This document shows positions 1 to 4,394 of a stretch of DNA of 5,244 nucleotides, piece by piece. The number at the start of each line of letters is the position of its first letter. Within the stretch, counting starts at the first letter, position 1. This DNA is from Bacteriovoracaceae bacterium (GTDB lineage Bacteria; Bdellovibrionota; UBA1018). The DNA lies in assembly GCA_023250755.1 (NCBI GenBank), contig JAHFAC010000158.1, positions 1 to 5,244 on the forward strand. Reading direction: 5' to 3'. The notes below the pieces were generated by a model. That model made no database searches. It was not told the DNA's origin and saw nothing but the letters and a program-made list of their open reading frames with translations. Both the position numbers and the translations under genes were made by a program.

Positions 1-1077
1 GATTTATTTTCTTTAGACGTCTATCAATATACCCTTCCAGAGCAACTCATTGCACAGAGTCCTGTTGTCCCACGTGATTCAGCTCGACTTTTGGTGGTGA
101 ATCGCACTCAGGGGACCTTTAAACACTGCAAGGTTTCTAACTTGCCAGAAATTTTGGATTCCAACGACCTCTTAGTCGTCAACAATACGAAGGTATTCAA
201 AGCACGCTTATCAGGGCATCGATTATTTGAAGAAAAGGAAAAAAAAAATAATGGGGGCAAAATTGAATTTCTCATGCTCGATCAGATTAAGCCGAAGATT
301 TGGGAGGGGACGCTCCGCGCGAGTGCAAAACAGAAACCGGGAGTTCGTTTTTTAATTCATACGCCAGATGGGATGGGGCTGAGAGGGACTGTAGTACGGG
401 GGGCGTCTGAGTCACCTTACGGCACTGTTTGGGTCGAGTTTGATCGTGATCCTTTGGAGTGTGGTGCGGGATGTATTCCTCTGCCCCCTTATATTCGACG
501 TGAAAGTCTTCCTGAGGATGAAAAACAGTACCAGACACTCTATGCTAAGCACCAGGGATCGGCTGCTGCGCCGACGGCAGGTCTTCATTTCACTGATCAC
601 CTCATTTCATCTTTAAAAAATCGAGGAGTGGGTTGGGCAGAGGTGACTCTCCATGTTGGGATTGGAACGTTTCGGCCGGTCAAGGCCCCTGATATTCGCT
701 CTCACAAGATGCATGAAGAGCGTTACGAGATTTCAGAGTGTGTAGCCCGAGAAATTCAAGAAGCAAAGGAGCAGGGACGGCGAGTTGTCGCGGTGGGTAC
801 AACTTCGGTTCGAACTTTAGAAAGTGCTTGGTCAGCTGAGTTGTCAGATGGGCAAGCCGGTAGACGATCTGGGACGACTCGACTTTTTCTTCATCCTGGA
901 GACGCCTCGTTCAAGGTTGTCGATCGATTGTTTACTAATTTTCACCTCCCTGGATCAACGCTTTTAATGCTGGCCTGTGCTTTTGGAGGGCGAGATCTTA
1001 TTCTGTCTGCTTATGAAGAGGCGATTCGTAGTCGTTACCGTTTCTTCAGCTATGGAGATGCGATGTTGATTCTCTGA
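1..1077 (+). CDS. queA: QueA, S-adenosylmethionine:tRNA ribosyltransferase-isomerase (5' end outside window)
   Basis: QueA moves the ribosyl part of S-adenosylmethionine onto preQ1 at position 34 of GUN-anticodon tRNAs, giving epoxyqueuosine; it is cytosolic. The frame is open from base 1 (reads DLFSLDVYQYTLPEQLIAQSP) to TGA at 1075-1077, 358 codons. The family's N-terminal 'LPExLIAxxP' is present near residue 12, so only the start codon and perhaps a residue or two are missing; the TTG at 91 is internal, not the start. Family motifs in order (window residue numbers): NNTKVFKARL 61-70, GGKIEFL about 85-91, LPPYIRR about 161-167, GSAAAPTAGLHFT about 186-198, VTLHVGIGTF, HKMHEERYE, VAVGTTSVRTLES, VVDRLFTNFHLPGSTLLML, and C-terminal YRFFSYGDAMLIL. 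Compared with E. coli QueA there is a short charged insertion (FEEKEKKNN) before GGKIEFL, encoded by an A10 tract. No terminator is visible after it; the next gene starts 24 nt later. Confidence 0.97.
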   Translation, partial: DLFSLDVYQYTLPEQLIAQSPVVPRDSARLLVVNRTQGTFKHCKVSNLPEILDSNDLLVVNNTKVFKARLSGHRLFEEKEKKNNGGKIEFLMLDQIKPKIWEGTLRASAKQKPGVRFLIHTPDGMGLRGTVVRGASESPYGTVWVEFDRDPLECGAGCIPLPPYIRRESLPEDEKQYQTLYAKHQGSAAAPTAGLHFTDHLISSLKNRGVGWAEVTLHVGIGTFRPVKAPDIRSHKMHEERYEISECVAREIQEAKEQGRRVVAVGTTSVRTLESAWSAELSDGQAGRRSGTTRLFLHPGDASFKVVDRLFTNFHLPGSTLLMLACAFGGRDLILSAYEEAIRSRYRFFSYGDAMLIL

Positions 1078-1094
1078 TTTGTTCCCGCTACACT
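1066..1094 (+). promoter_or_regulatory. Candidate sigma70-type promoter of the lipoprotein gene, leaderless geometry
   Basis: TTGATT (1066-1071, inside the last codons of queA) and TACACT (1089-1094) are separated by exactly 17 nt and match the sigma70 consensus at four or more of six positions each. The -10 box is followed by 7 nt and then the ATG at 1102, so transcription would start at or next to the start codon. This agrees with the absence of any Shine-Dalgarno sequence there. Seen: the boxes and spacing. Inferred: promoter activity. Confidence 0.5.
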
Positions 1095-1101
1095 GGCTCG
1101 C

Positions 1102-1575
1102 ATGAGTGGGTGGGATCGGATTTCAGCAATCGTTTTAACAAGCATGATTTTTTTCACGGTTTCATCGTGTGGGTCTTTTTCTTCACCCAATGGGGTGATG
1201 GAGCTGGCTTATAAGGCCGTCGTGGATGATGATTTAAAGTCCTTTGTTCATGCATTGAGAGATAATGCGCTTGAAAAATATGGGAATGAAGAAGGGATCT
1301 GCACTGTTCAGCGTCGTTTTTTAGGAATGGATTCGAAGCTCGATGCCGCTAAATTGATTCACATCGAGCCTGACGAGTGTGGTCGTGCAAAACAAAGAAC
1401 CTATTCAGTGGAGGTCCTGGGCCAAAAGACCGGAGATCCAGGTGATTCTTATCACCCGATAGTTCATGCACTTGTGCTTTGTGATGTGGACTACCAACCT
1501 GTCCACTCCGAATGTCACGATCCTGTGCGCGAAGCGGTGTTTTGTCTGATTTCAGAATTGGATCTAAAGTCTTAA
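1102..1575 (+). CDS. Small cysteine-containing lipoprotein of unknown function
   Basis: This 157-aa protein is not recognised. Its N-terminus is a lipoprotein signal: Arg6, a hydrophobic core about residues 8-20 (ISAIVLTSMIFFTV), and a lipobox V20-S21-S22-C23, so signal peptidase II should cut before Cys23, which is lipidated. The residue after Cys is Gly rather than Asp, so by the E. coli Lol rule it would go to the outer membrane. The mature part is about 135 aa and soluble-looking, beginning with a helix-like segment (about 32-60) and carrying five further cysteines (67, 93, 127, 138, 148), which could form disulphides in the periplasm. The ATG at 1102 is chosen because it gives the complete signal peptide; the next ATG (1144) would cut away the positively charged end and most of the hydrophobic core. 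No Shine-Dalgarno is visible; a -10-like box lies 7 nt upstream. It follows queA by 24 nt on the same strand. Confidence 0.8.
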   Translation: MSGWDRISAIVLTSMIFFTVSSCGSFSSPNGVMELAYKAVVDDDLKSFVHALRDNALEKYGNEEGICTVQRRFLGMDSKLDAAKLIHIEPDECGRAKQRTYSVEVLGQKTGDPGDSYHPIVHALVLCDVDYQPVHSECHDPVREAVFCLISELDLKS

Positions 1576-1617
1576 AGACAGACGTTTTTTCTGTTGAAAA
1601 TCAATCCATCCTTGTGC

Positions 1618-1646
1618 TCGACAATTTTTATCTAACGAGATAGAAA
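1618..1646 (+). promoter_or_regulatory. Candidate promoter with overlapping dyad, upstream of the coiled-coil gene
   Basis: TCGACA (1618-1623; five of six to TTGACA) and TAGAAA (1641-1646) are spaced by 17 nt, and the -10-like box is again 7 nt before an ATG (1654). The -10 assignment is weaker because its last base is A. The stretch 1625-1646 is also an inverted repeat: TTTTTATCT, loop AACG, AGATAGAAA (nine pairs, one of them G-T). It could be an operator over the -10 box or, if transcription begins further upstream, an RNA hairpin just before the start codon. No other gene-like signal is seen in the 78-nt gap after the lipoprotein gene. Confidence 0.35.
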
Positions 1647-1653
1647 CCATTCC

Positions 1654-1989
1654 ATGGAAAAAAGCCAATTTGAAGTTTTAATGATGGCAATTTCTGGACT
1701 CAAGAGTGACGTGGGTGCCCAAATTTCTGGCCTCAGGGACGAGATGAATGCCCAAATTTCTGGCCTCAGGGACGAGATGAATGCCCAAATTTCTGGCCTC
1801 AGGGACGAGATGAATGCCCAAATTTCTGGCCTCAGGGACGAGATGACTTCTCGATTCAACAGAGTAGAGAAGCGCCTCATTGCGGTTGAGCAGGATACTA
1901 AGGTGATTCGCGGACAAACTGCCAGTACTTGTGAAACTGTGGCTGATCTCAGCGTTCGCGTCGCCAAACTTGAAGGACCAAACGCGTAA
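1654..1989 (+). CDS. Short coiled-coil protein with 11-residue tandem repeats, function unknown
   Basis: A 111-aa hydrophilic protein with no signal peptide or membrane segment. Residues 1-11 (MEKSQFEVLMM) lead into a degenerate repeat (MAISGLKSDVG, 11-21) and then four copies of AQISGLRDEMN (22-65, the last ending in T). Hydrophobic residues fall at repeat positions 3, 6 and 10, a 3-4-4 hendecad pattern expected of a right-handed or straight coiled coil. Residues 66-82 (SRFNRVEKRLIAVEQDT) continue as heptad-like coiled coil, as does the end (VADLSVRVAKLE). Small proteins with 'RF.RVE.RL..VE.D' tails are common in bacteria, mostly unassigned. Probably oligomeric and cytosolic; this is inference. 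The opposite strand is also open over most of this region, but the coiled-coil composition, the promoter-like boxes and co-direction with neighbours favour the plus strand. No good Shine-Dalgarno before ATG 1654. Confidence 0.75.
   Translation: MEKSQFEVLMMAISGLKSDVGAQISGLRDEMNAQISGLRDEMNAQISGLRDEMNAQISGLRDEMTSRFNRVEKRLIAVEQDTKVIRGQTASTCETVADLSVRVAKLEGPNA
1717..1848 (+). repeat. Tandem repeat, 4 x 33 bp, in frame
   Basis: Four head-to-tail 33-bp units start at 1717, 1750, 1783 and 1816. The first three are identical and the fourth differs by one base in its final codon (AAT to ACT). Each begins GCCCAAATTTCTGG and encodes AQISGLRDEMN. Bases 1684-1716 encode a diverged fifth copy. Identity at silent positions points to recent duplication by slippage or unequal recombination. 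Because the unit is a multiple of three, changes in copy number would alter coiled-coil length without breaking the frame. Confidence 0.97.
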
Positions 1990-2020
1990 TTATTTTTCTA
2001 TTCTTGATTAAGGACCTAGA

Positions 2021-2033
2021 GCACACCTTGTGC
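2021..2033. repeat. Short perfect palindrome upstream of yraN
   Basis: GCACA-CCT-TGTGC, five-base arms with a three-base centre, lies 18-30 nt before the yraN ATG in the 61-nt gap after the coiled-coil gene. Its place would suit an operator, but arms this short occur by chance and I see no second copy in the window. I find no convincing -35/-10 pair around it; TTGATT (2004-2009) has no fitting -10 partner. Confidence 0.25.
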
Positions 2034-2050
2034 ATTCGTTTTAGAGCTTC

Positions 2051-2431
2051 ATGGAATTAAGTTCTCTAAAGTCAAAAGTGGAGTTTGGAACAGAAATCGA
2101 GCAGAAGGCTTCAGCGTGGTTAGAGAAAAAGAGCTGGAAGCTCGTTGCCCGAAATTACCGATGCAGAGTAGGAGAGATTGACCTGATTTATGAGAAATTG
2201 CACGGAGAGGGTGAATCTGAATTGATTTTTGTTGAGGTGCGGGCCCGCCAAGAGGGGGGCTCTTGGATCGGTGCGCTCGAAAGTGTCGATTGGAAAAAAC
2301 AGCAGCGCCTCAAGCGTGCAATTCGTTATTTTTTAGCGCGCTATCGAGGCCCGGCTACGAGCCTGAGAGTCGATATTTTAGGCTGGGATGGCCTTCGGTG
2401 GGCACACTGGCCTAATGTCTGGATTGCATAA
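2051..2431 (+). CDS. yraN: YraN / UPF0102 family nuclease-fold protein
   Basis: A 126-aa protein of the usual family length (about 120 aa). In order: helix FGTEIEQKASAWLEKKSW (12-29), LVARNYRCRVGEIDLI (31-46), FVEVRAR (60-66), SVDWKKQQRLKRAIRYFL (78-95) and LRVDIL (105-110). Glu42 and Asp44 of GEIDLI and Glu62 with Arg64 of VEVRAR sit where PD-(D/E)xK nucleases carry their metal ligands, with Arg in place of the usual Lys; family members are predicted endonuclease-like but their substrate is not settled. In E. coli yraN lies near rsmI (yraL), and here rsmI is about 0.9 kb downstream, so the association is partly kept. The ATG at 2051 gives the normal N-terminal spacing to the FG.E..A helix; only a weak AGAG (2043-2046) precedes it. 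The next gene begins 14 nt after its stop. Confidence 0.93.
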   Translation: MELSSLKSKVEFGTEIEQKASAWLEKKSWKLVARNYRCRVGEIDLIYEKLHGEGESELIFVEVRARQEGGSWIGALESVDWKKQQRLKRAIRYFLARYRGPATSLRVDILGWDGLRWAHWPNVWIA

Positions 2432-2437
2432 GAGTTC

Positions 2438-2468
2438 TTGACCGGATGGGGGCAGGTTGTTTTATAAA
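2438..2468 (+). promoter_or_regulatory. Candidate promoter inside the 5' end of the membrane-protein ORF
   Basis: TTGACC (2438-2443) is followed by TATAAA (2463-2468) at 19 nt, or TTATAA (2462-2467) at 18 nt. Transcription would begin about 2474, which is downstream of the ATG at 2446 but 20 nt upstream of an in-frame GTG at 2494. If real, it decides the start of the next gene in favour of the GTG. Boxes are seen in the sequence; activity is inferred. Confidence 0.4.
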
Positions 2469-2901
2469 TAGGACAAGAGGTCTTTTAAGCCAAGTGTCAA
2501 AGCAACTCTTTAGAAAGTCAGGCGCTGGATTCTTTGCTCTTTCAATTTGGGCGACAGTGGCTCTTGCGCCAGCTTCTTCTTGGGCGCTTGATCGAGATAC
2601 GGGTGCTGTTTTGACTTTAGGAGGGTATGGAATTGCAGGCGGAGCCGTTTTGGGGCTGATAAGCCTCCCTCTCACCCAAAATGTAAGAAGTATTTTCGTT
2701 GGGACATCCGTAGGGCTTTATTTGGGTTTATTAGTGGGCTTTTATCATGTGATGCATCGAGACGATCCTGAAAACCCTCTCCATTCAGAAGTGGCAGGTC
2801 AAATTCTCTTGGCTGAAGATCCCCACCTTCGATCCTCAGCTACTCTTTGGAAAGTGATCCCGCTAGAGGCAGAGTCGCGCTGGGTGATTACTCGATTTTA
2901 G
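2446..2901 (+). CDS. Small membrane protein of unknown function (start uncertain: ATG 2446 or GTG 2494)
   Basis: Not recognised. From ATG 2446 it is 151 aa. Residues 17-47 look like a Sec signal: basic KQLFRKS, hydrophobic core FFALSIWATVAL (29-40), and a possible signal peptidase I site after SSWA (47). It then has two hydrophobic, glycine-rich segments, about 54-75 (AVLTLGGYGIAGGAVLGLISLP) and 82-101 (SIFVGTSVGLYLGLLVGFYH), spaced like a helical hairpin in the inner membrane, and a soluble tail of about 50 aa (HRDDPENPLHSE... to VITRF). Starting at GTG 2494 (residue 17) gives a more usual signal peptide, and the promoter-like boxes at 2438-2468 would produce an mRNA lacking the upstream ATG; AGAGG (2476-2480) is 13 nt before the GTG, a long spacing. 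It lies 14 nt after yraN and converges on the STAS gene with 3 nt between stops. Confidence 0.7.
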   Translation: MGAGCFINRTRGLLSQVSKQLFRKSGAGFFALSIWATVALAPASSWALDRDTGAVLTLGGYGIAGGAVLGLISLPLTQNVRSIFVGTSVGLYLGLLVGFYHVMHRDDPENPLHSEVAGQILLAEDPHLRSSATLWKVIPLEAESRWVITRF

Positions 2902-2904
2902 TGG

Positions 2905-3261
2905 CTATTGGTCAAAACTCTTCTTGGCTTTTTCTTCGTTATCGTGAAACTCGAACATTTCGTCTTCATCAAATGCTTTGATGACCCGCTTAAATTCACT
3001 TCTGACGTTGCAGTAACGAGGCTTTGCTTGTGTTTGACTTGAAAATTCTTTGAGTGTTTGAATGAAGGTGGAGATTCCGCTGGAGCCGACGAATTCTAGC
3101 TTCTCCAAGTTGAAGATAATTTTTTTAGGGACTGAGTCAGTCTTTGACGGGTCAACTAGGCGAGCAAGGTCCGCCCTAAAAGATTCTTGGGTTTCAAAGT
3201 CGATTTTACCGGTCATATCGACGATAGTCGTGTCTCCGGCCTTTTTTATGGATGTTTTCAT
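2905..3261 (-). CDS. Single-domain STAS protein, anti-sigma factor antagonist type
   Basis: A 118-aa protein that is one STAS domain from end to end, the size of SpoIIAA/RsbV proteins. In that family the protein binds a partner-switching kinase/anti-sigma factor and is turned off by phosphorylation of a serine in a 'DSSG' loop. Visible: strand ...TTIVDMTGKIDFET (11-24), KKIIFNLEKLEFVGSSGIS (46-64), a helix FIQTLKEF (66-73), and the C-terminal VRSEFKRVIKAFDEDEMFEF segment typical of STAS. The loop reads G59-S60-S61-G62: both serines are kept but the usual Asp is Gly. ATG 3261 has a good Shine-Dalgarno AAAGGA (complement of 3271-3276) at 9 nt, the clearest ribosome site in the window. No partner kinase or sigma factor is seen here. 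It is divergent from rsmI and convergent with the membrane-protein gene. Confidence 0.9.
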   Translation of the reverse strand: MKTSIKKAGDTTIVDMTGKIDFETQESFRADLARLVDPSKTDSVPKKIIFNLEKLEFVGSSGISTFIQTLKEFSSQTQAKPRYCNVRSEFKRVIKAFDEDEMFEFHDNEEKAKKSFDQ

Positions 3262-3291
3262 TTAAAATTTTCCTTTATTTATTCTTTAATA

Positions 3292-3321
3292 TTGGTCAGC
3301 CGCCCCTCCTTCGATTATCCT
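3292..3321 (+). promoter_or_regulatory. Candidate rsmI promoter, leaderless geometry, in the divergent STAS/rsmI gap
   Basis: TTGGTC (3292-3297) and TATCCT (3316-3321) are 18 nt apart on the plus strand. The -10-like box ends 7 nt before the second of two adjacent ATGs (3329), suggesting a leaderless rsmI mRNA starting there. On the minus strand GATAAT (3318-3313) overlaps the same bases and could be the -10 box for the STAS gene, with a leader of about 45 nt carrying its AAAGGA site; its -35 is poor. The whole gap is 64 nt (3262-3325), so the two promoters, if real, overlap. Confidence 0.4.
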
Positions 3322-3325
3322 GCCG

Positions 3326-4261
3326 ATGATGAAAGAGACCAAGAGGCAAAATCTGCCGAGTTCTCCAGTTTTTTGCGGTAAACTTTGGATCGTGGCCACT
3401 CCCATTGGCAATTTAGAGGACATCACTGATCGAGCGCGAAAGGTGCTCAAGTGTGTAGATGTAATTCTTTGTGAGGATACTCGAAGAGGGATGCAGTTGT
3501 TGTCGGCGCTGTCCCTCTCCAATCGAGTTGAGCGCTTTGATGCCCATGCGTCTCCTCTGCGGATTTCTGGCTTCGTAGAACGCTTGAGGGGCGGAGAGTC
3601 ATTTGCCATTACTACGGATGCGGGAACGCCAGGAATGAGTGATCCAGGTGCGAAATTGGTCTACGCGGCTCATCAAGCAGGCATTCACGTGACTCCGATT
3701 CCTGGAGCGTCTGCTTTGACGGTTTTTCTTTCTGCTTCTGGTTTTAGCGAAACGGCGTTTGTGTTTCGTGGTTTTTTCCCGAGAAAAGATTCAGAGCGGC
3801 GAAAGGAACTGGATCTTGCCTTAGCTTCCGAGCTTGCTGATCTTTTGATTTGGTTTGAAAGTCCAGAGCGCATATCTCAAGCGCTTTCGATGGTGGCAGA
3901 CCACAGTTCGAATGCCCATCTTGTGGCGGCAAAAGAGTTGACTAAACTTCATGAGAAATTTTTTTCAGGCAATGCCAAGCAGGTGGCCGAGAGGGTTTAT
4001 GACGAAATCAAACGAGAGGGATGTGTCGGTGAATGGTGTTTTGGGGTTTCTTTTGCTGAAATTAAGCGAGGGAATAAAAAAAACAGGGTTGGCACGGAAA
4101 AAAGTTTAGATTGGGTTAAGACACTTGCGTGCCTTATTGATGCTCGTATCCCCGCTTCAGATGCGGCAAGACGAGTAAGCCAATATTTTGGCATTCAAAA
4201 AAAAACTGCTTATGAAGCTGCATTGAAAATTTCTGGTAAAAAATCGACTCAGGGGGGTTGA
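3326..4261 (+). CDS. rsmI: RsmI, 16S rRNA (cytidine1402-2'-O)-methyltransferase
   Basis: RsmI methylates the ribose 2'-OH of C1402 in the ribosomal decoding centre, using S-adenosylmethionine; it belongs to the tetrapyrrole-methylase fold. Motifs (from ATG 3326): LWIVATPIGNLEDITDRA (20-37), CEDTRR (49-54), TTDAGTPGMSDPGAKLV (96-112), PIPGASALTVFLSASGF (124-140), FRGFFPRK (147-154), FESPERI (177-183), ELTKLHEKFFSG (204-215). The C-terminal part (about 259-304, DWVKTLACLIDARIPASDAARRVSQYFGIQKKTAYEAAL) is the small helical domain often found at the end of this family. Length is 311 aa against the usual 280-300. Two ATGs stand in tandem (3326, 3329); no Shine-Dalgarno precedes them, and a -10-like box 7 nt before the second favours a leaderless start at 3329. 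Homopolymers A8 (4076-4083) and A9 (4197-4205) lie in its 3' part. It ends in TGA overlapping a TTGACC box. Confidence 0.96.
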   Translation: MMKETKRQNLPSSPVFCGKLWIVATPIGNLEDITDRARKVLKCVDVILCEDTRRGMQLLSALSLSNRVERFDAHASPLRISGFVERLRGGESFAITTDAGTPGMSDPGAKLVYAAHQAGIHVTPIPGASALTVFLSASGFSETAFVFRGFFPRKDSERRKELDLALASELADLLIWFESPERISQALSMVADHSSNAHLVAAKELTKLHEKFFSGNAKQVAERVYDEIKREGCVGEWCFGVSFAEIKRGNKKNRVGTEKSLDWVKTLACLIDARIPASDAARRVSQYFGIQKKTAYEAALKISGKKSTQGG

Positions 4262-4285
4262 CCCGTTCCAGATACGCCGTAGACT
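4258..4285 (+). promoter_or_regulatory. Candidate promoter of the GAF-HD-GYP gene
   Basis: TTGACC (4258-4263), overlapping the rsmI stop codon, and TAGACT (4280-4285) are separated by 16 nt. Transcription would begin about 4292 and give a leader of about 100 nt containing the 4305-4322 dyad and the 4352-4394 hairpin. The spacing is slightly short and no -35/-10 pair sits closer to the gene, so the call is tentative; read-through from rsmI is the alternative. Confidence 0.35.
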
Positions 4286-4336
4286 GGAAGTGTGGTTGTG
4301 AAAAGAATCCATGGATGGATTCAGGGAGAACGGGTT
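4260..4336 (+). other. Possible structured RNA element, three-helix fold
   Basis: Three sets of complementary arms nest in this stretch. Outer helix: 4260-4268 (GACCCGTTC) with 4328-4336 (GAACGGGTT), nine pairs including one G-U. First inner hairpin: CCAG 4268-4271 with CTGG 4284-4287 (extendable to TTCCAG/CTGGAA at the cost of the outer helix). Second inner hairpin: GAATCCA 4305-4311 with TGGATTC 4316-4322. Bases 4326-4347 can form an alternative hairpin (GAGA/TCTC with ACG/CGT inside) that excludes the outer helix. I do not recognise a known riboswitch, and I do not see the conserved core of the c-di-GMP-I class. It would only form if transcripts run in from rsmI, not from the promoter at 4258-4285. 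Confidence 0.3.
4305..4322. repeat. Near-perfect 18-bp dyad, possible operator
   Basis: GAATCCAT-GG-ATGGATTC: eight-base perfect arms around a two-base centre. As DNA it has the size and symmetry of a binding site for a dimeric repressor, and it would lie about +13 to +30 from the start predicted by the boxes at 4258-4285, a common place for an operator. As RNA it would be a 7-bp hairpin with a TGGA loop. No T-run follows, so it is not an intrinsic terminator. Confidence 0.5.
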
Positions 4337-4351
4337 TCGTAACTCTCGCGG

Positions 4352-4394
4352 GCCTCAGTGAAGTTAGGATGACTTTTCACTGGGGCATTTTTCT
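4352..4394 (+). terminator. Terminator-like hairpin plus T-run abutting the next start codon
   Basis: GCCTCAGTGAA (4352-4362) pairs with TTCACTGGGGC (4376-4386) over eleven positions, one of them U-G, and the apex can add two more pairs (4363-4364 with 4372-4373, 2-nt bulge), leaving loop TAGGATG. One A and then TTTTTCT (4388-4394) follow, and the ATG of the GAF-HD-GYP gene comes immediately after. The shape is that of an intrinsic terminator. It may simply end rsmI transcription, but as no promoter fits between it and the ATG it more likely acts as an attenuator, or hides the start: GGGG (4382-4385), the only Shine-Dalgarno-like run before ATG 4395, is in its 3' arm. Confidence 0.55.

Noticed and set aside
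91..93. TTG at 91 as the queA start
   Set aside because: The 30 upstream codons are open and encode the conserved QueA N-terminus, so the gene continues off the left edge.
1578..1594. Terminator after the lipoprotein gene (ACAGA, loop with T-run, TCTGT)
   Set aside because: The stem is only five A/T-rich pairs and the T-run is in the loop, not after the stem.
1717..1848. CRISPR array
   Set aside because: Units are directly adjacent with no spacers, and the array is in frame inside a coding region.
1632..1967. Open reading frame on the minus strand over the repeat array (111 codons, repeated SLRPEIWAFIS)
   Set aside because: It is open mainly because a 33-bp unit without stops repeats on both strands. 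The plus-strand product has a sensible coiled-coil pattern and promoter-like boxes; the minus-strand product resembles nothing and has no clear start signal.
4261..4335. tRNA gene (7-bp outer stem, about 75 nt span)
   Set aside because: The outer arms have the right spacing, but no T-arm with a TTC loop precedes the 3' strand, no anticodon arm can be drawn, and the inner hairpins are in the wrong places.
4262..4394. c-di-GMP-I (GEMM), TPP, cobalamin, SRP RNA or RNase P RNA
   Set aside because: The conserved cores I know for these (for example CGCAAAGCC in GEMM, GGAAGCAG in SRP RNA, GAGGAAAGTCCGGGC in RNase P) are absent, and the gap is too short for RNase P RNA.
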